Positions 26,224 through 37,610 of a stretch of 64,000 nucleotides of DNA are shown here, piece by piece. Source of the stretch: Mesodorylaimus sp. YZB2_4 (lineage: Eukaryota; Nematoda; Enoplea; Dorylaimida; Dorylaimidae); assembly GCA_030248295.1 (NCBI GenBank), contig JASANH010000055.1:248001-312000 (forward strand), in the 5' to 3' direction. The translations under genes and the position numbers were made by a program. Within the stretch, counting starts at the first letter, position 1. Every line of letters begins with the position of its first letter. The notes under the pieces are model-generated. The model saw only the letters and a program-made list of their open reading frames with translations. It was not told the origin of the DNA and searched no databases.

Positions 26224-28313
26224 ACTGTTTCACCAAAAACCATTTACCCATGGTAATAGATAATAGATATTACCATGGTTTTCTACCAATGGATATTATC
26301 TGTGTTTCACCACGCGTAGGTAGAAAACCATTGGTTTTACCCGCGAATTATCCATGAAAATTACCCATGAAAAATCTGATTTTCAGGCACATCTAGAAAT
26401 GTCTGCTAGGTGCGCAGACGCCACAAAAATCGTTGAAATTCGAGAAATTGGAGGCAGCACGTACAGATAAAACTATCAAAAACTAATATTTGTCATCGAA
26501 AAATGCCTTTATCGACTGATCAGAAACTGATCATATTACAAATACAGACAGATAATACAGACAAATCTGGCGAGCACGCCCCACATTCAACAGTCGCAAT
26601 CCTGGATCACAATTCAAATTCGAATTTCAACCGTCTAAAACAAAGCAATGAGTTGTCTTTTCCTGGTCATATCACCTTGGACAACGTCGTAGTCATGGTC
26701 GTCCTCGCCATCGCGATTGCGATCGAACTCGACTAACTCTTCTGCGGCTTCATCGTCATCCATTAGCAAGTTGTGCAAGGCCGAGCAGCAACGGATAACC
26801 TCGGCCGCGAAAGTCGGCACCAAATGCATCTTTTTGAACAAGCATCGAAACCGTTGCTTTAGTATGCCGATCGCGCATTCTACGAGATTGCGGGTTCGAC
26901 GATGGGCCTTGTTATAATGGCGTTCAGATCGATTCCTGGGATCGGCGACCGGAGTGACCAGGTAAATCGCAGTCGGAGTAAGCGGAGTCGCCCAATAAAA
27001 CGCCCTGCGGAATCGGCCTCCAACCCGCGTCTATTCGTCTTTTCAGGGTGCTATTGCGGAAGACACGGGCATCATGGACCGACCCAGGCCATCGGCTCGA
27101 CACGTAGTAAAACCTGAATGCCAAAATTTGTAAGTCATGTACAGCACTCGATTAGCTGACTGCTAAAGCGAGTCATGATCGAAAAAAGCAAAGACAAAAT
27201 CCCACTCACCGCATTGTTGGTCCACATACGAATAGCGAATTCAACGAGTGATTTTGATGTCGATCGATAAATTGGGGTTCGTCATCCTTTGGAGCTATGA
27301 TGTTGCAGTAGCTGCCGTCTATGCATCCAAATACGCAAGGAAAGCCTCGATCGTCCAAGAACTTATAGGCCATTCCATTCAATTTTCGTTGTTCACCTGG
27401 CCAGTCGACAACTGTTGGAAAAATATGCTGGTTCACGGGTCGCTTTACTGACACCTTATGCATCGCTGACCGATTGATATCCATCGCCCGAGGCCAAATA
27501 CCTGGAAAAAAGCATGAGCAACATGAATCTTCTGTTCCATTCTCAAAAACGATAATGCGCATTATCGTTGCATAAGCATCTTTGCATTTTTGCATATGCG
27601 TATCTTTGCATTTTCGAAGAGGAAGTGTAAAGTGGGCACTGCAGTGTAAAATGCTTATGTGTGCGTACAAAAATTAAAAAGATGAAATCAGAAAGTCAGT
27701 GTCATAGACTGCGACATCACTTACCGTAAAGACAGCAAAATCTGTTGCCGAGGATCCAAAGCGCAGTTCTTCTCGGTGTTATGCGCGATAACTCCACCGA
27801 TTCGATCCTGCAATAATTCCACGTGATTCAATGTCAGTCGAAACCGTTTTCTCGTGTCGATATTATCGAGATTGCAATAATTCCGAGGACGGAAAATTCG
27901 AGGTCTCTTGGGTGGTCGTTCGCCGTCATTTTCTTCATCCGACTCGAAGAAATTTTGTCGATGATACAGGCCGATATTCATTTCCACAAATGGTCGACAC
28001 TTTCAGATAAAATTATGTTTTTCCTGCCAATTTCCAGCAAACTTTGACGATGGATAATCTCTCTACCCACCTCCGAAGCAGGGTTAAAATTTATGGGTAA
28101 TTCTCTGCGATTTTATCCATTTTTCTGGGTTGTGCGGCATACTGTAGGGTTTTGGTGAAACGCACAGGTAGATTATCTAGGGTGAATCCGTGGGTAGACT
28201 ACCAATGGATAATGGTAGGGGTATGGTTTTTGGTGAAACACAGATAGGTGCTACCATGGTAAAACCACGGGTTTTACCATGGTAGAACCCGTGGTGAAAC
28301 AGTCCCCGGGGGG
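26224..28313 (-). mobile_element. Nested PIF/Harbinger-type element
   Basis: The ends ACTGTTTCACCA and its inverse TGGTGAAACAGT bound a 2.1-kb insert that is absent from the other copy of the host transposon at 39216-40276. Subterminal sequences are full of ACCATGGT and AATGGATAAT palindromes on both sides. The interior holds a decayed DDE transposase of the Harbinger family on the minus strand. Confidence 0.8.
26635..27981 (-). pseudogene. Decayed Harbinger (HARBI1-like) DDE transposase
   Basis: Fragments in order are an N-terminal part (27981-27723), LASGDGYQSVSDA followed by a stop, DWPGEQRKLNGM.. with GFPCVFGCIDGSY (first catalytic Asp), SRWPGSVHDARVFRNS with LLGDSAYSD (second Asp), and RRTRNLVECAIGILKQRFRC (catalytic Glu). 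At least one in-frame stop (near 27460) and a frame change between GDSAY and the Glu block break the frame. One or two introns may be present, so not every break is certain. The enzyme is unlikely to be active. Confidence 0.82.
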
Positions 28314-28950
28314 AGAGCACCCTGGAGCACACCCTCGGCCTATCCTACAGCACACAGGACAGGATCCTGTCCAACGAGGGTGGCGAAAGTTGACAGAGTA
28401 TCCTACGCACATCAGCCCGCGTGGATACTCTGTCGCACAGAGAACTGATGTGCGTGGATACTCTGTCGCACAGAGAAATCTAGCTTGTCGCTTCTCTGCA
28501 AAACTTGATGCTCAGGTACAGTGTGCTGTGATTTTAGTTGTCTGCTAAGCGCGGGAATTGCAGATCGAGCAATTTTTTTATTTGATCGCTCGTGCGCGCT
28601 CAATCATTTTGATGGGGTGAAAAGGAAATTTTAAATCGGTTTGTTTTTCGTGAAGGCGTTGGAATATCTTGTAGTGATAAATAAATACGTTACCTACCAC
28701 TTTTTTACAGTTTTTGTAATACAGGTATGGCTTAGGGGCACTTTAGCACTTTGTCCCCCAATAGGCTCATGCTGGATAGGCTGGATTTAGGCTTCGTCTT
28801 AGGCTCAGGCTTAGGCTAGGATAGACTGGATTTCGGAGATTGGGGACAATCTGCAAAAGCGCCGGTTTAGGCCTTCAGGGTAATTATATGGTTTTGTCTT
28901 TTTTACTTTTGTTTCGATTTTGAAATATTAGAAAAACCCAGTGAAGGAAA

Positions 28951-30158
28951 ATGCTAGCGGCTGCCTTTCCAAGTACCGAGTATCCGTTCGATCTATTGCA
29001 TTCGGAGATGGTCGATTTGATATTCTTGAATGTAGACGGAAACGATAAGGTACACTGTTTCCGAAACCTTTTTTTTTGTATTCCAGGTTCAACATTTAAG
29101 TTTTAAGGATGCTGTCGCCGAAGCTACGTCGAAATTGGAATTTATGGGTTTCCGTGTTGGCTATGCTCTTTCCGAAATGTAAGAATTCTTATTCATACCC
29201 TAAAGACTGGAGTTTACAGAGCCACTAAAACTGTTTAACTTGGAAGATATGAATATCTATTTTTAGATTGTCAAAGGAAAGTCCTCGGTTTGGTTCCGAA
29301 TTGGATGTCATGAAATTTTTGTGCAAAGATTTTTGGTCGTCGGCATTTCGTAAACAAGTGGATAATTTAAAAACGAATCATCAGGTAGGGTTTTTGTGAT
29401 TAGTATTCCGTAATTACTTATCTAGTTTCGTGGAGGTTGTGTCACTTGTGTTGGGGCACCGATGCACTGCAACTGTATGTGGCGTAGCCCACCTCATGAC
29501 CTCCTCCCATGATATTCTCGATGGACACGACGGTCAAAAAAGCCAGAAACTATGGTCGTTGAGGGGATTCCTAGTACGTAGTACTGGTATCTGGGCTAAA
29601 TTTTTATTTGAAATCATTTTATATTTTGGTTAAACTTGCATGCTAAAAATTGCGAAATGTTTTCACCCCTCTAATAATTTCCCTGGGCTATTATTAAGGT
29701 GTTTACTGTGCAGAAAATTATAATCAATCCTGGCAGGCGTAGGAAAGAGGTTGTCGATCGAAGTCAGCGGTATAAAAACTTTGACTGGGGCAGGCATGTG
29801 TTATGACTATACCCTGGCTGAAACATCAACCCGACGTGTTGACGCCTCCCAGCCAGGGAGAGTATCGATTACTCTCTCCCACTCGCCATGGCCTACCAGG
29901 CATGATGGCTACAAAATGTTTGGAGGGTGATAGCTTACGTTTCAGGGTGTCTACGTCATCAACGATAATCAGTTCTGGTTATTGGCCCCTTACGCTCGAG
30001 ATGACGATTGGAAAAAAGAAGCATCGAAACATTTAGCTTTCTCATGCGGTATTATTCGAGGCGCCTTGAGTAATTTAGGAATTACGGCTTATGTTACGTG
30101 CGAAACTATCGTTTTGCCCGGCGTGAAATTCAATGTGCATACGCAACAAAAAATTTGA
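28951..30158 (+). CDS. TRAPPC6: TRAPP complex subunit 6 (TRAPPC6/Bet3 family)
   Basis: A small subunit of the TRAPP tethering complexes that activate Rab1/Ypt1 and Rab11-type GTPases in ER-Golgi and Golgi traffic; it pairs with TRAPPC3. Four coding exons, 28951-29049, 29087-29178, 29267-29384 and 29946-30158, keep phase and give a protein of about 173 residues against 158-173 in relatives. Family blocks are seen in order: LEFMGFRVGYALSE, ELDVMKFLCKDFWSSAFRKQVDNLKTNHQ, GVYVINDNQFWLL, ASKHLAFSCGIIRGALSNLGI. The last exon ends with HTQQKI. The ATG at 28951 is the only start in the first exon. An AATAAA lies at 30482. The gene is head to head with PDS5, separated from it by the transposon. Confidence 0.95.
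29729..29900 (+). repeat. Folded short element with CCTGGYAGG ends (family D), copy 1
   Basis: Inverted ends CCTGGCAGGC and GCCTACCAGG enclose small stems, including GGCTG/CAGCC and GAGAGTA/TACTCTC. It lies in the last TRAPPC6 intron. Three further copies are at 32073, 32472 and 54029. Confidence 0.8.
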
Positions 30159-31133
30159 AGTTTTATCTTCAGTAGTAAGCTTGCATGCGATCTGGTCACC
30201 CAGACGGGCAGTGGATAAATCACGCCTTTGGCGCAATGGATGTCATTATTCTTGTGATGGTGGGTGGGAACTGTAATCGGCGTGTTTTGGGTTGTCTTAC
30301 AGGTCGATCAGAGATCCTATTATTCCATGTATCGCAAATTTGTATCATAAATTAGCATTGTAGCAGAGCTCTGTTTCAACGGATTCCCTGATTTACAGCA
30401 TGATCGTCAGGTGCACAGAAAAGGCGGGTTCAAATTTTGAAACCTATGACTCCCACAGTTTTCCAGCAAGATGTGAGAGAAAATAAAATTGCTTGGAAGC
30501 TTTCGAACGTGGTCGATGAAGGCTCAGGTAGTGTGGTTGCACCAAACTACAGCTTATGTGTCGTGCTTAGCGTGTGCCATGCGAGTCTTCTTACTGCTTC
30601 ATGATGCCAGCTGTGTAGCTGAAAGACCAGTAAGGCGCAGGAAACTTGAATTTTTGGCCCCTTATGCTTCTGCTATGATGCTTTTATGGGATGGGATGCA
30701 AAGTAGACATTCATTTTTATAGGGGTTAGATCGAACTGGATAAAAAATGGACAGAGGGTGGGAGTCAAAAACTTCTTTTTGGATGTCTTTATGGATAGTC
30801 CGCGGCTAGCCTCGCTAGCACTTCCTGGCTCCATGCTTTAACAGTGTGAAGCCATTCTGACCCTGAGCATGGCGTGTACTGAATCGGTCACTGTGACCGT
30901 AGAGAAGTTAGATCGATGCCAGATATACTGTAGCAAGCTGCACAAGTACAGGCAACTCCCTTGTACATACCGTACAGACAGACCGTGCATTCATATTGCA
31001 TGCTCAGAACTTGACTGCATCGCATCTGGTATCTGAACACTCTTCGCAACAGGTCACACTTTGCATCATGATCAGTCCGTTCGGCCTGTGCCTCGTATTC
31101 ATCTCCCTATCAATGCTCGTTTGCCCCAGATTC
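30159..31133. other. Intergenic, TRAPPC6 to Nramp, with a MITE fragment
   Basis: No gene is seen. Positions 30742-30804 (GGTGGGAGTCAAAAACTTC...GGATGTCTTTATGGATAGTCC) match the element end at 44030-44102. CCAGTAAGGCGCAGGAAACTTG at 30627 is a divergent copy of the GCGGGAAATTTGAATTTT motif found across the window. Confidence 0.5.
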
Positions 31134-34100
31134 TCAAAATCGATCCCCCATCGTGGTTTTAATGAATTTTCCTGTTTTGGCATTTCTAACCATGGAAAAC
31201 TGATTCCAACGTTGTCTTTGACGGGAAACAGTGTTCTCACACACTAAAATGGTAGAAAGTAGGGAAGGAAGGGAATGAAAGACAATGTGGTATCTTACTG
31301 TAAGTAACCTGTGTTCGCCAATCATGGCAACGACGCAATAGAAAGTCTAAAAAGGACCAGTAAAGCGCGGGAAATTTAAATTTTAAAAGTGAAAAGTCGA
31401 GATTCTTACCAAATAAAGCACAAAACAGAAATAAAGTAAAGTAAATATGGCCATGCCTAAGAAGACTGGCCAAGTGCGAGGTGCTTTATTGTAGATAAAA
31501 TCGTAAAGGAAGAATAAATTGATGCAAATTGCCAGAAATCCAACAATGCTAAGAAATACTCGAAATATTCTACAAAAGAAAAGAGCTGTGAGAAAAATTT
31601 GCATAAAAATTTTCACCAACTCACATTCCAGTCTTGAAATTTTGCATAACAGCAGTGGATGATGTGAATGTGAGAACTGGGATGAGGGCGAATGGAAGCT
31701 GCATCATTTGAAGAGCATTAAGCAAGTCGTTCATGACACTCAGATGCTGGATGTCTTGGAATATGGCCACTAGCAATGTGGGGATGATGGCGATGCAACG
31801 GGTGAATAAGACTCGCTTCCAGCGAGCCCAGCGCATGTTCAGGAAACCCTGAAAGAATACTTATTGTATGGCCTACTCACAGAACGGTCTTCCTCACGTG
31901 GGGACTCACTCGCACCAGTCACTCCTGTCTCTGCCAACAGTGTTTGAGAATCTGTATCGATTTCAAACAGATGCAGTGTCTTGGTTTCTTATGGGCCACA
32001 TTCAATGGGGAATTAACCGGGATGAGCTTAGAAAGCAAGCACTGCCCTTTGCACGTTCCAAGTGTAACCTGTCCTGGTAGGCGTAGGAGGGAGGTGGCCG
32101 ACCGAAGTCAGCAAGACTAACTCTTCGACTGGAGCAGGCAAGTCTTGCGACTATACCTACGGCTGTAAGATCAACCCGAGGGGTTGACGACTCCCAGCCA
32201 AGGGAGAGTATCGATTACTCTCCCACTGGCCATGGCCTACCAGAAGCGTCGACCCCGTCGCTCTTCCCGGAAGGAAGAGCTCCCCCTCTCCCAAGGGCCG
32301 ACCCTACACTGCCTTCGCAATGCGGACGGTACATGCTCCTCGGTGGCTAGCCGAGGCCTAGGTGTCGGTGCTAAACGCCCTAGACCGTGACGAACATGGG
32401 CGCACCCAGCGGACCGACAAGCTTACACCACTTTAGATGGTCCCAAGGTACGTGACGCCAATGTAACCAATCCTGGTAGGCGTAGGAGAGGCGGCGGACT
32501 AGAGTGGGATAGTCTTTCGACTATACCTACGGCTGAAACATCAACCCGAGGGGTTGACGTCTCCCAGCCAGAGGAGAGTATCGATTACTCTCTACCACTC
32601 GCCATGGCCTACCAGGCATGAGGGTTACAAGAGGACAAATTTGAAAGAAGCAGTATATTTTATACTGTGTTTAAAAGGGGGAATTACTCTCCGGTACCCA
32701 TCCTCTGAAGGTTGTCCCTAGACATGTAGCCGCACATGCACAGTATTGCAAGGCAACCTGTGTGCAACGTGTGCCTGAGGGGAGAAACGTTAGACAGTCT
32801 TCGGCGACTGTTGCTCCTCCGGTCAGGTCCTAAGACCTGTACGTGCCAGTGATCCTTTAGAGGCGATGTGTACTGTAACTGCCATGTTTGAGCTCAAAGC
32901 GAATATTTAGACCAGTGATAGACACAAATTCCAAATCTCACGCTTCTCTGACAGTACGCGCGCTCTATGTCCCGAGATGACTGGGCTGGGTACTTCACCT
33001 TCTCATAACCCTTTGAACACTTGGTTAGACAAAAGTCTGCAAAACCTGTTTCGTATGTTCAGAATAGAAGTCATAGTTTTAGCTACTACTCTAAGTAGAA
33101 ACTGGCCAATGCAAAACCAAAATTTAAAATTCACGCTTCATTGTAGAGGAATTGTGCAAAAGTGAGAGTACCTAGCCGATCACATCCTACTATTTAAGTG
33201 TCATTTTCTGAACACTGCGCGCTTAAGAAAGCAAACTTTGGAATTTGCACATTGCGTGCATCCAGTGTGACTGATCGAATACACCGTACCCCTAGTGCAG
33301 ACCGCAAGACAGTTGTGCAATGATCAGCCTCTTTTCCTACCTCCATCACGAACTGTCCAGCGTAACATCCAGCCATGGTGGAGCTTTGACCAGCGGCCAA
33401 TATACCAACTGCCCAGATGTACATTGCGGCCGCTCCAAATGCGCACCCAAGGTATATGCCTCCTTTGTATATGTCAACTTCGACCAGGTCGGTATTGTTG
33501 TCGAAAACATCAAACTGTGGGTTGTTGCTGTTCAGACATATTTCACGCTAAAATGCGAAATGAAGCTGGTAGCAATTCTCAGAAAAAAGTTGCAATTTCA
33601 CAATGAACGAAATCTTGGATCCCCAAAGTCCCCTGCTTACAGAGAGAGGCACATGGCCATCTTTCCCTCGCGTAATCAAACTCACAGCATCAGCATTGGT
33701 TTTCCCACCCAATCCTTGTCCGAAAACTGACACGACGAAGAGATTGATGATAAAGGAGCAAAGTAAGGCCAGGGCTGATTCGATGAAAAAGTACATATTG
33801 GCCTTGCTGATCGTTGAGGATCGACTACGATCGATTTTCCTTGTCTAAAAAATTGGCATTCAGGATATTCACGTACGAAATAATTCCCCTTGCAGACCCT
33901 GAAATGAGGATGTAGTTTACCTTGACCAAGGCGCTGTGCAAATACAAGTTATGTGGCATAATCACTGCCCCGATGAGACTGACTGCTTGGAGGAATATAT
34001 CCACATCGCATTTCTGGCACTGTGGAACGAACACTCCCTCCAGTACCTTTCCTTGATTGGGTGCCAGAATCACATACTAAAAAGATAAACTCAAGTCAGG

Positions 34101-37100
34101 GTTTTGTTATTCAGAAGGCAATATCAGCCTCTTGAATAACAAAAACCTTTGACTATTCACCTGGAGCCTGAATATTGGCTCCAGATGAATAGTCAAAGGT
34201 AACCGCCAGCAGACACAATCAGCTGGAATTCCCCAAATAAATGCCAGATAACTTACTTCCGCTCCAAACGTAAAACCCATGACTGCGATTAACATGCAGA
34301 AAAAGAATTCCAGTTTTCGGAATCCGAATTTATCCAAGAATAAGAAGCTCAATGTGTCCACAACAGTGATCAGGACACCGGCCCAGAGTGGGATGCTGAA
34401 AAGGGTTGCATATCACCACACTTGACCTGTGCTCTTGTGCTCTTCAGTACGAAAATGGGTCCAGCAGGGAGTGATGGAAGAGTGAGAGGCCGAGCCGGTG
34501 CGAACCATGCTTGTTTTGCATGTACGAGGGAGTTACGAAAATAACGCACTGGGATAGGGCCCATCAGCGATACTGATATTTCCTGATAAGGAGACTACAA
34601 GTACTTTTATGGCACGAAATTTTAAGACAATAATCTGACTCAAACTGTCAGCAGATCCGTGCCATCAGCGGAAGCTTGTTTCTCAATCATTGACGATTGC
34701 CACACCTCATGAAACCTATGCACTGAAAAATAGATGTGCAACATGCGCTATGACGAATATTGTTATGGCTTGTGCTCAGTGTTGTGCCAATGGGAAACTT
34801 GTTTTCAGGAGCACCCTTACTGGAGAAGATGGACCCCACAGCACAGTGGAGAAATGTATACCGCTATGTTTTCGAATTCATCAAGAGGGGAAATGAGACT
34901 GTTGCCAGCAGAAAATGTATCATAGCGAAAAGAAATTTTTTAAAATTTGTCAGCTTGTCAACAGTTTTTGCTTTTAGTCGGCCAGTAGTCAAAGCTCTGT
35001 GTACATATGATCTACGTGTGGGAGGACCAGCCTTATACCAGAGTACTCGACATCCTGCACTCACAGACACGAGTGCCTGACCGACCTGCACTGAATGACG
35101 TAAATTTGTGGACCTTGAATAACATGCAAAGAGTTATCTCCAATTCAACCTATTCTCTAAAAGCACCTGAGTGCGATTAAAAATCTGCGTCATCACAGAC
35201 CTTATTCAAACAAAGTACATCCTTTGCAGCAATAAAAAATTGATGCTTGCAGATAATGTTATCTGGTTCTGTTTCGGGAAGCTATCTAATGTCTGGAGAA
35301 GTTTCCTTTTCTGGGTCATTTTGTGCGATGTTTCCCTTCCCCCCTCGAGTGCGAATAAGCGGTAAAGCATGAACCATGTGTCTACCTGTCATGGATCGCT
35401 GGGTCAGGGTCCTTTCTATGACGAGGAAAACGAAGAAACATGTTATGGGGCCCTATAATGTCGATCCGATAATTGCTCTCATGGAAACGAGGACCCAGCA
35501 TTGTCCCTTTATCCTTTCCAAACGAGCCTATATCTAGTTCTACCTTAGGTACATACTCGAATACGGGATGTAGGGAAGGTCAGGGAAGGGTACAGATGTT
35601 ACTCGCGCCCACCACCCAATAACTAAATGCGTCCTGCCGTATTATCGCCCCCTGAGTCTAAGCGATCGACACCATTTTTGACGAATTCGAGGGGGGGGGA
35701 GCTTAAGAACTTTGCATGAAACTCAGAGTTAGCAGCCTCACGATCACATTGTTTGCAGTCGAAGTCATACAATACAATACAATACAATGACCCCCGTAAG
35801 ACTAGTGAAACATTAACTGGACTGGTGATGTGCCACTTAAACCTATCTCGAGCGCGTGTTGCATAGGCACATACTCGAGTATGGGATGCAGGAAAGGCCA
35901 GGAAGGAAGATATTCAAAGGGGACAGGGCAGAGAAGTGTCCAGGTAGGTTTCATTGGTTTTTGACTACCTACTTCATTTTGACTGAATGACTTTCATCTG
36001 GACAGCGTAAGCTCCAACGCATAACCTATTGCTGGTCAACCCCTTCTGGGATTGCCCGACAGGTGTCGGGTGCCTGGACTCACAACAGGAGGCGGTGAAT
36101 GCGGGTTTCAGCAGAGTGCTTGCATGGTCAGGAACAGACCAGGTGGTTTGATGTTTCAGCCATCTTTCCATCTGCGGAAATGTCTCATACTTGGAATTTT
36201 CTGGACTGTGGTCTCATTTCTCCAGACCCCTAAGTGGGTATTAATAATACTGTTTTGTCAATCAAGAAAACGACTTACATTCCGCTGGATAATAGAGTGA
36301 ATGCGATGGCAGTCCCGATCACTTCCTGCATATCTGCCCCAATAATGGCAACTTCGATCATGATCCAAAGAATGATCCTTGGTGCCTTCGCATAGTACAC
36401 ATGGGCCACTTCCGCCATGTGCATCCCGGATACAACTCCCAGACGAGCCGATAAACGTTGCAGCAGAAGACCAAGAATATGTGCCAGAAGGAGGACCCAT
36501 AGAAGCTGGAAGAGAATGCTATGAAGACGAGGCCACGGCAGCACCCAGGTAGAGACTTACACTGAACCCAGCCAGAGCACCAGAGCTCAAATCGGACTCG
36601 ATGTTGCCCGGGTCCAAATACGCAATACTCATCAAAAAACCAGGTCCCAAAAAGGCCAGCAGATAGCGGAAGCTGAATCGAGTCTGAAAAATGGGGGCTT
36701 TTGCCTATTTGGAGGGATGGCGGGCCTTGAATGGTCGATTAGAGAATCGTAGTTGGTGTGGGTGTCTGAGGCATTCATTGCTTGCGCATATGGTCAGAGA
36801 TATGTATGACTGTTAAGCCGCTCGAACCAGTCCTCGTACATATCGATATGGGAAAACGAGTCGGCTCGGCCTTTCTTCCTGGTCATGGGGCAGGGCTGGT
36901 CTCGCTCTGGTCCTGACCAGGGATAAAGACAAGTAGCTCATGCATCATGCGCACGCTAAATGTTTCGCGCTAACGGAGTACATTGAGGCACCTACTCCAC
37001 TGCTCATATATGGAAGATGGTCCACGGGGAACGGTAAGGACATACCAAGTGTTCTGCACTGTAGACCGTTCCAGAACGGCAGGGAATAGCCTGCACGTCT

Positions 37101-37610
37101 TGAAGGCGCCTTCAAGGAGCTCTACCCGTTTTTTGTGGTAGATCTTTGAAAGCAATGTGTTTCTGCCCTCTTGGAACGACTACAGTACATCGAGAGCCCA
37201 GCTCAGACCAGCTGGGATCTGAGTATGGCAATTAAATGCACAATGTCCCCCTTGGCCAAATGCTAGTTGTCCTCCTGCCTCTGATAAGACACCAATCCCA
37301 ATTGATTTCAGGGAGATGGGTTCACTAGGGCAGCTTTGACAGGCGGTTTCCAGGCGACATGATTCTTATGCCCCAGCATTCCAGCGGTATGTGATGCAGA
37401 CAGTGTTTACACCCAGACAGTTCAGGAAGCTGCGTGGTCATGAGATCACAATGACAGAATACAGTACTTTAGATCAACCCGGTTCGACTCTAGTCAGCTT
37501 ACCCCTTCTTTCATGTCAGGCATTTCGACCGCTTTTTCATTCATTTCATCCACAGCCGTCACCACCATTCTTTCTCTCTTCGTACCACCGTTGCCCACAT
37601 CTTTGTCCAT
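31134..37610 (-). CDS. SLC11A: Nramp/SLC11 divalent metal-proton symporter
   Basis: Moves Fe2+/Mn2+ with protons across plasma, endosomal or lysosomal membranes. Exons are 37610-37503, 36683-36561, 36505-36279, 34395-34257, 34076-33921, 33844-33686, 33514-33341, 31848-31625, 31569-31410 and 31346-31134. Phases agree throughout, giving about 560 residues, close to human DMT1 (561). The metal site is intact: DPGN in TM1 (residues 60-63) and MPH in TM6 (239-241). The family signature [20 protein letters not shown] is complete. The first exon encodes a charged cytosolic tail starting MDKDVGNGG. The last exon finishes TM12 ([11 protein letters not shown]) and adds a tail of about 55 residues unlike other Nramps, so the end is the least certain part. 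A 2.5-kb intron (33340-31849) is crowded with foldback repeats. Confidence 0.94.
32073..32243 (+). repeat. Folded short element, family D, copy 2
   Basis: CCTGGTAGGCGTAGG ... CCATGGCCTACCAG, with the internal foldbacks CAACCCgaGGGGTTG and GAGAGTAtcgatTACTCTC. It sits in a Nramp intron, next to other hairpins. Confidence 0.8.
32472..32616 (+). repeat. Folded short element, family D, copy 3
   Basis: Same ends and internal stems as the copy 230 bases to the left, but with a shorter variable arm. The bases TAACCAAT before it match TAACCGAG before the copy at 54029, so the true element may start a few bases earlier. Confidence 0.8.
34099..34200 (-). repeat. Two overlapping foldback hairpins in a Nramp intron
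   Basis: Arms 34099-34118 and 34127-34147 pair with small bulges. Arms 34145-34168 and 34177-34200 pair over 24 bases with one mismatch (ACCTTTGACTATTCACCTGG and its complement). They overlap by about three bases and lie about 110 bases from exon 34257-34076 borders, inside the intron between exons 4 and 5 of Nramp. Confidence 0.85.
35547..35915 (+). repeat. Direct repeat of about 46 bp plus (CAATA)n
   Basis: ACATACTCGAATACGGGATGTAGGGAAGG (about 35551) recurs as ACATACTCGAGTATGGGATGCAGGAAAGG (about 35873). Between them, a CAATA pentamer is repeated four times at about 35768-35787. All lie in the Nramp intron between exons 3 and 4. Confidence 0.6.

Larger units (their letters stand above)
25153..28477. 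mobile_element. hAT-like transposon with 67-bp TIRs and 8-bp target duplication
   Basis: The left terminus TTCTCTGTGCGACAGAGTAT... (25153-25219) is matched base for base by the inverted sequence ending at 28443. A further 34 bases at the right repeat the TIR tip to 28477. The direct repeat ATCTAGCT flanks both sides (25145-25152 and 28478-28485), the 8-bp duplication typical of hAT elements. The body (25270-26220) recurs at 39216-40110 in p53 intron 1. No hAT transposase is visible. A Harbinger-type element is inserted inside it. Confidence 0.88.

Noticed and set aside
30880-30905. Iron-responsive element in the Nramp 3' region (CAGTGA on the minus strand)
   Set aside because: The bases five positions on each side of a CAGTGN loop do not pair, and no bulged C sits at the right distance. 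The foldback there is an ordinary palindrome (GGTCACTGTGACC).
32690-32850. Hammerhead ribozyme (CCTGAGGGGAGAAAC)
   Set aside because: The core CUGANGA is not matched, and the flanking stems needed for the three-way junction cannot be drawn.
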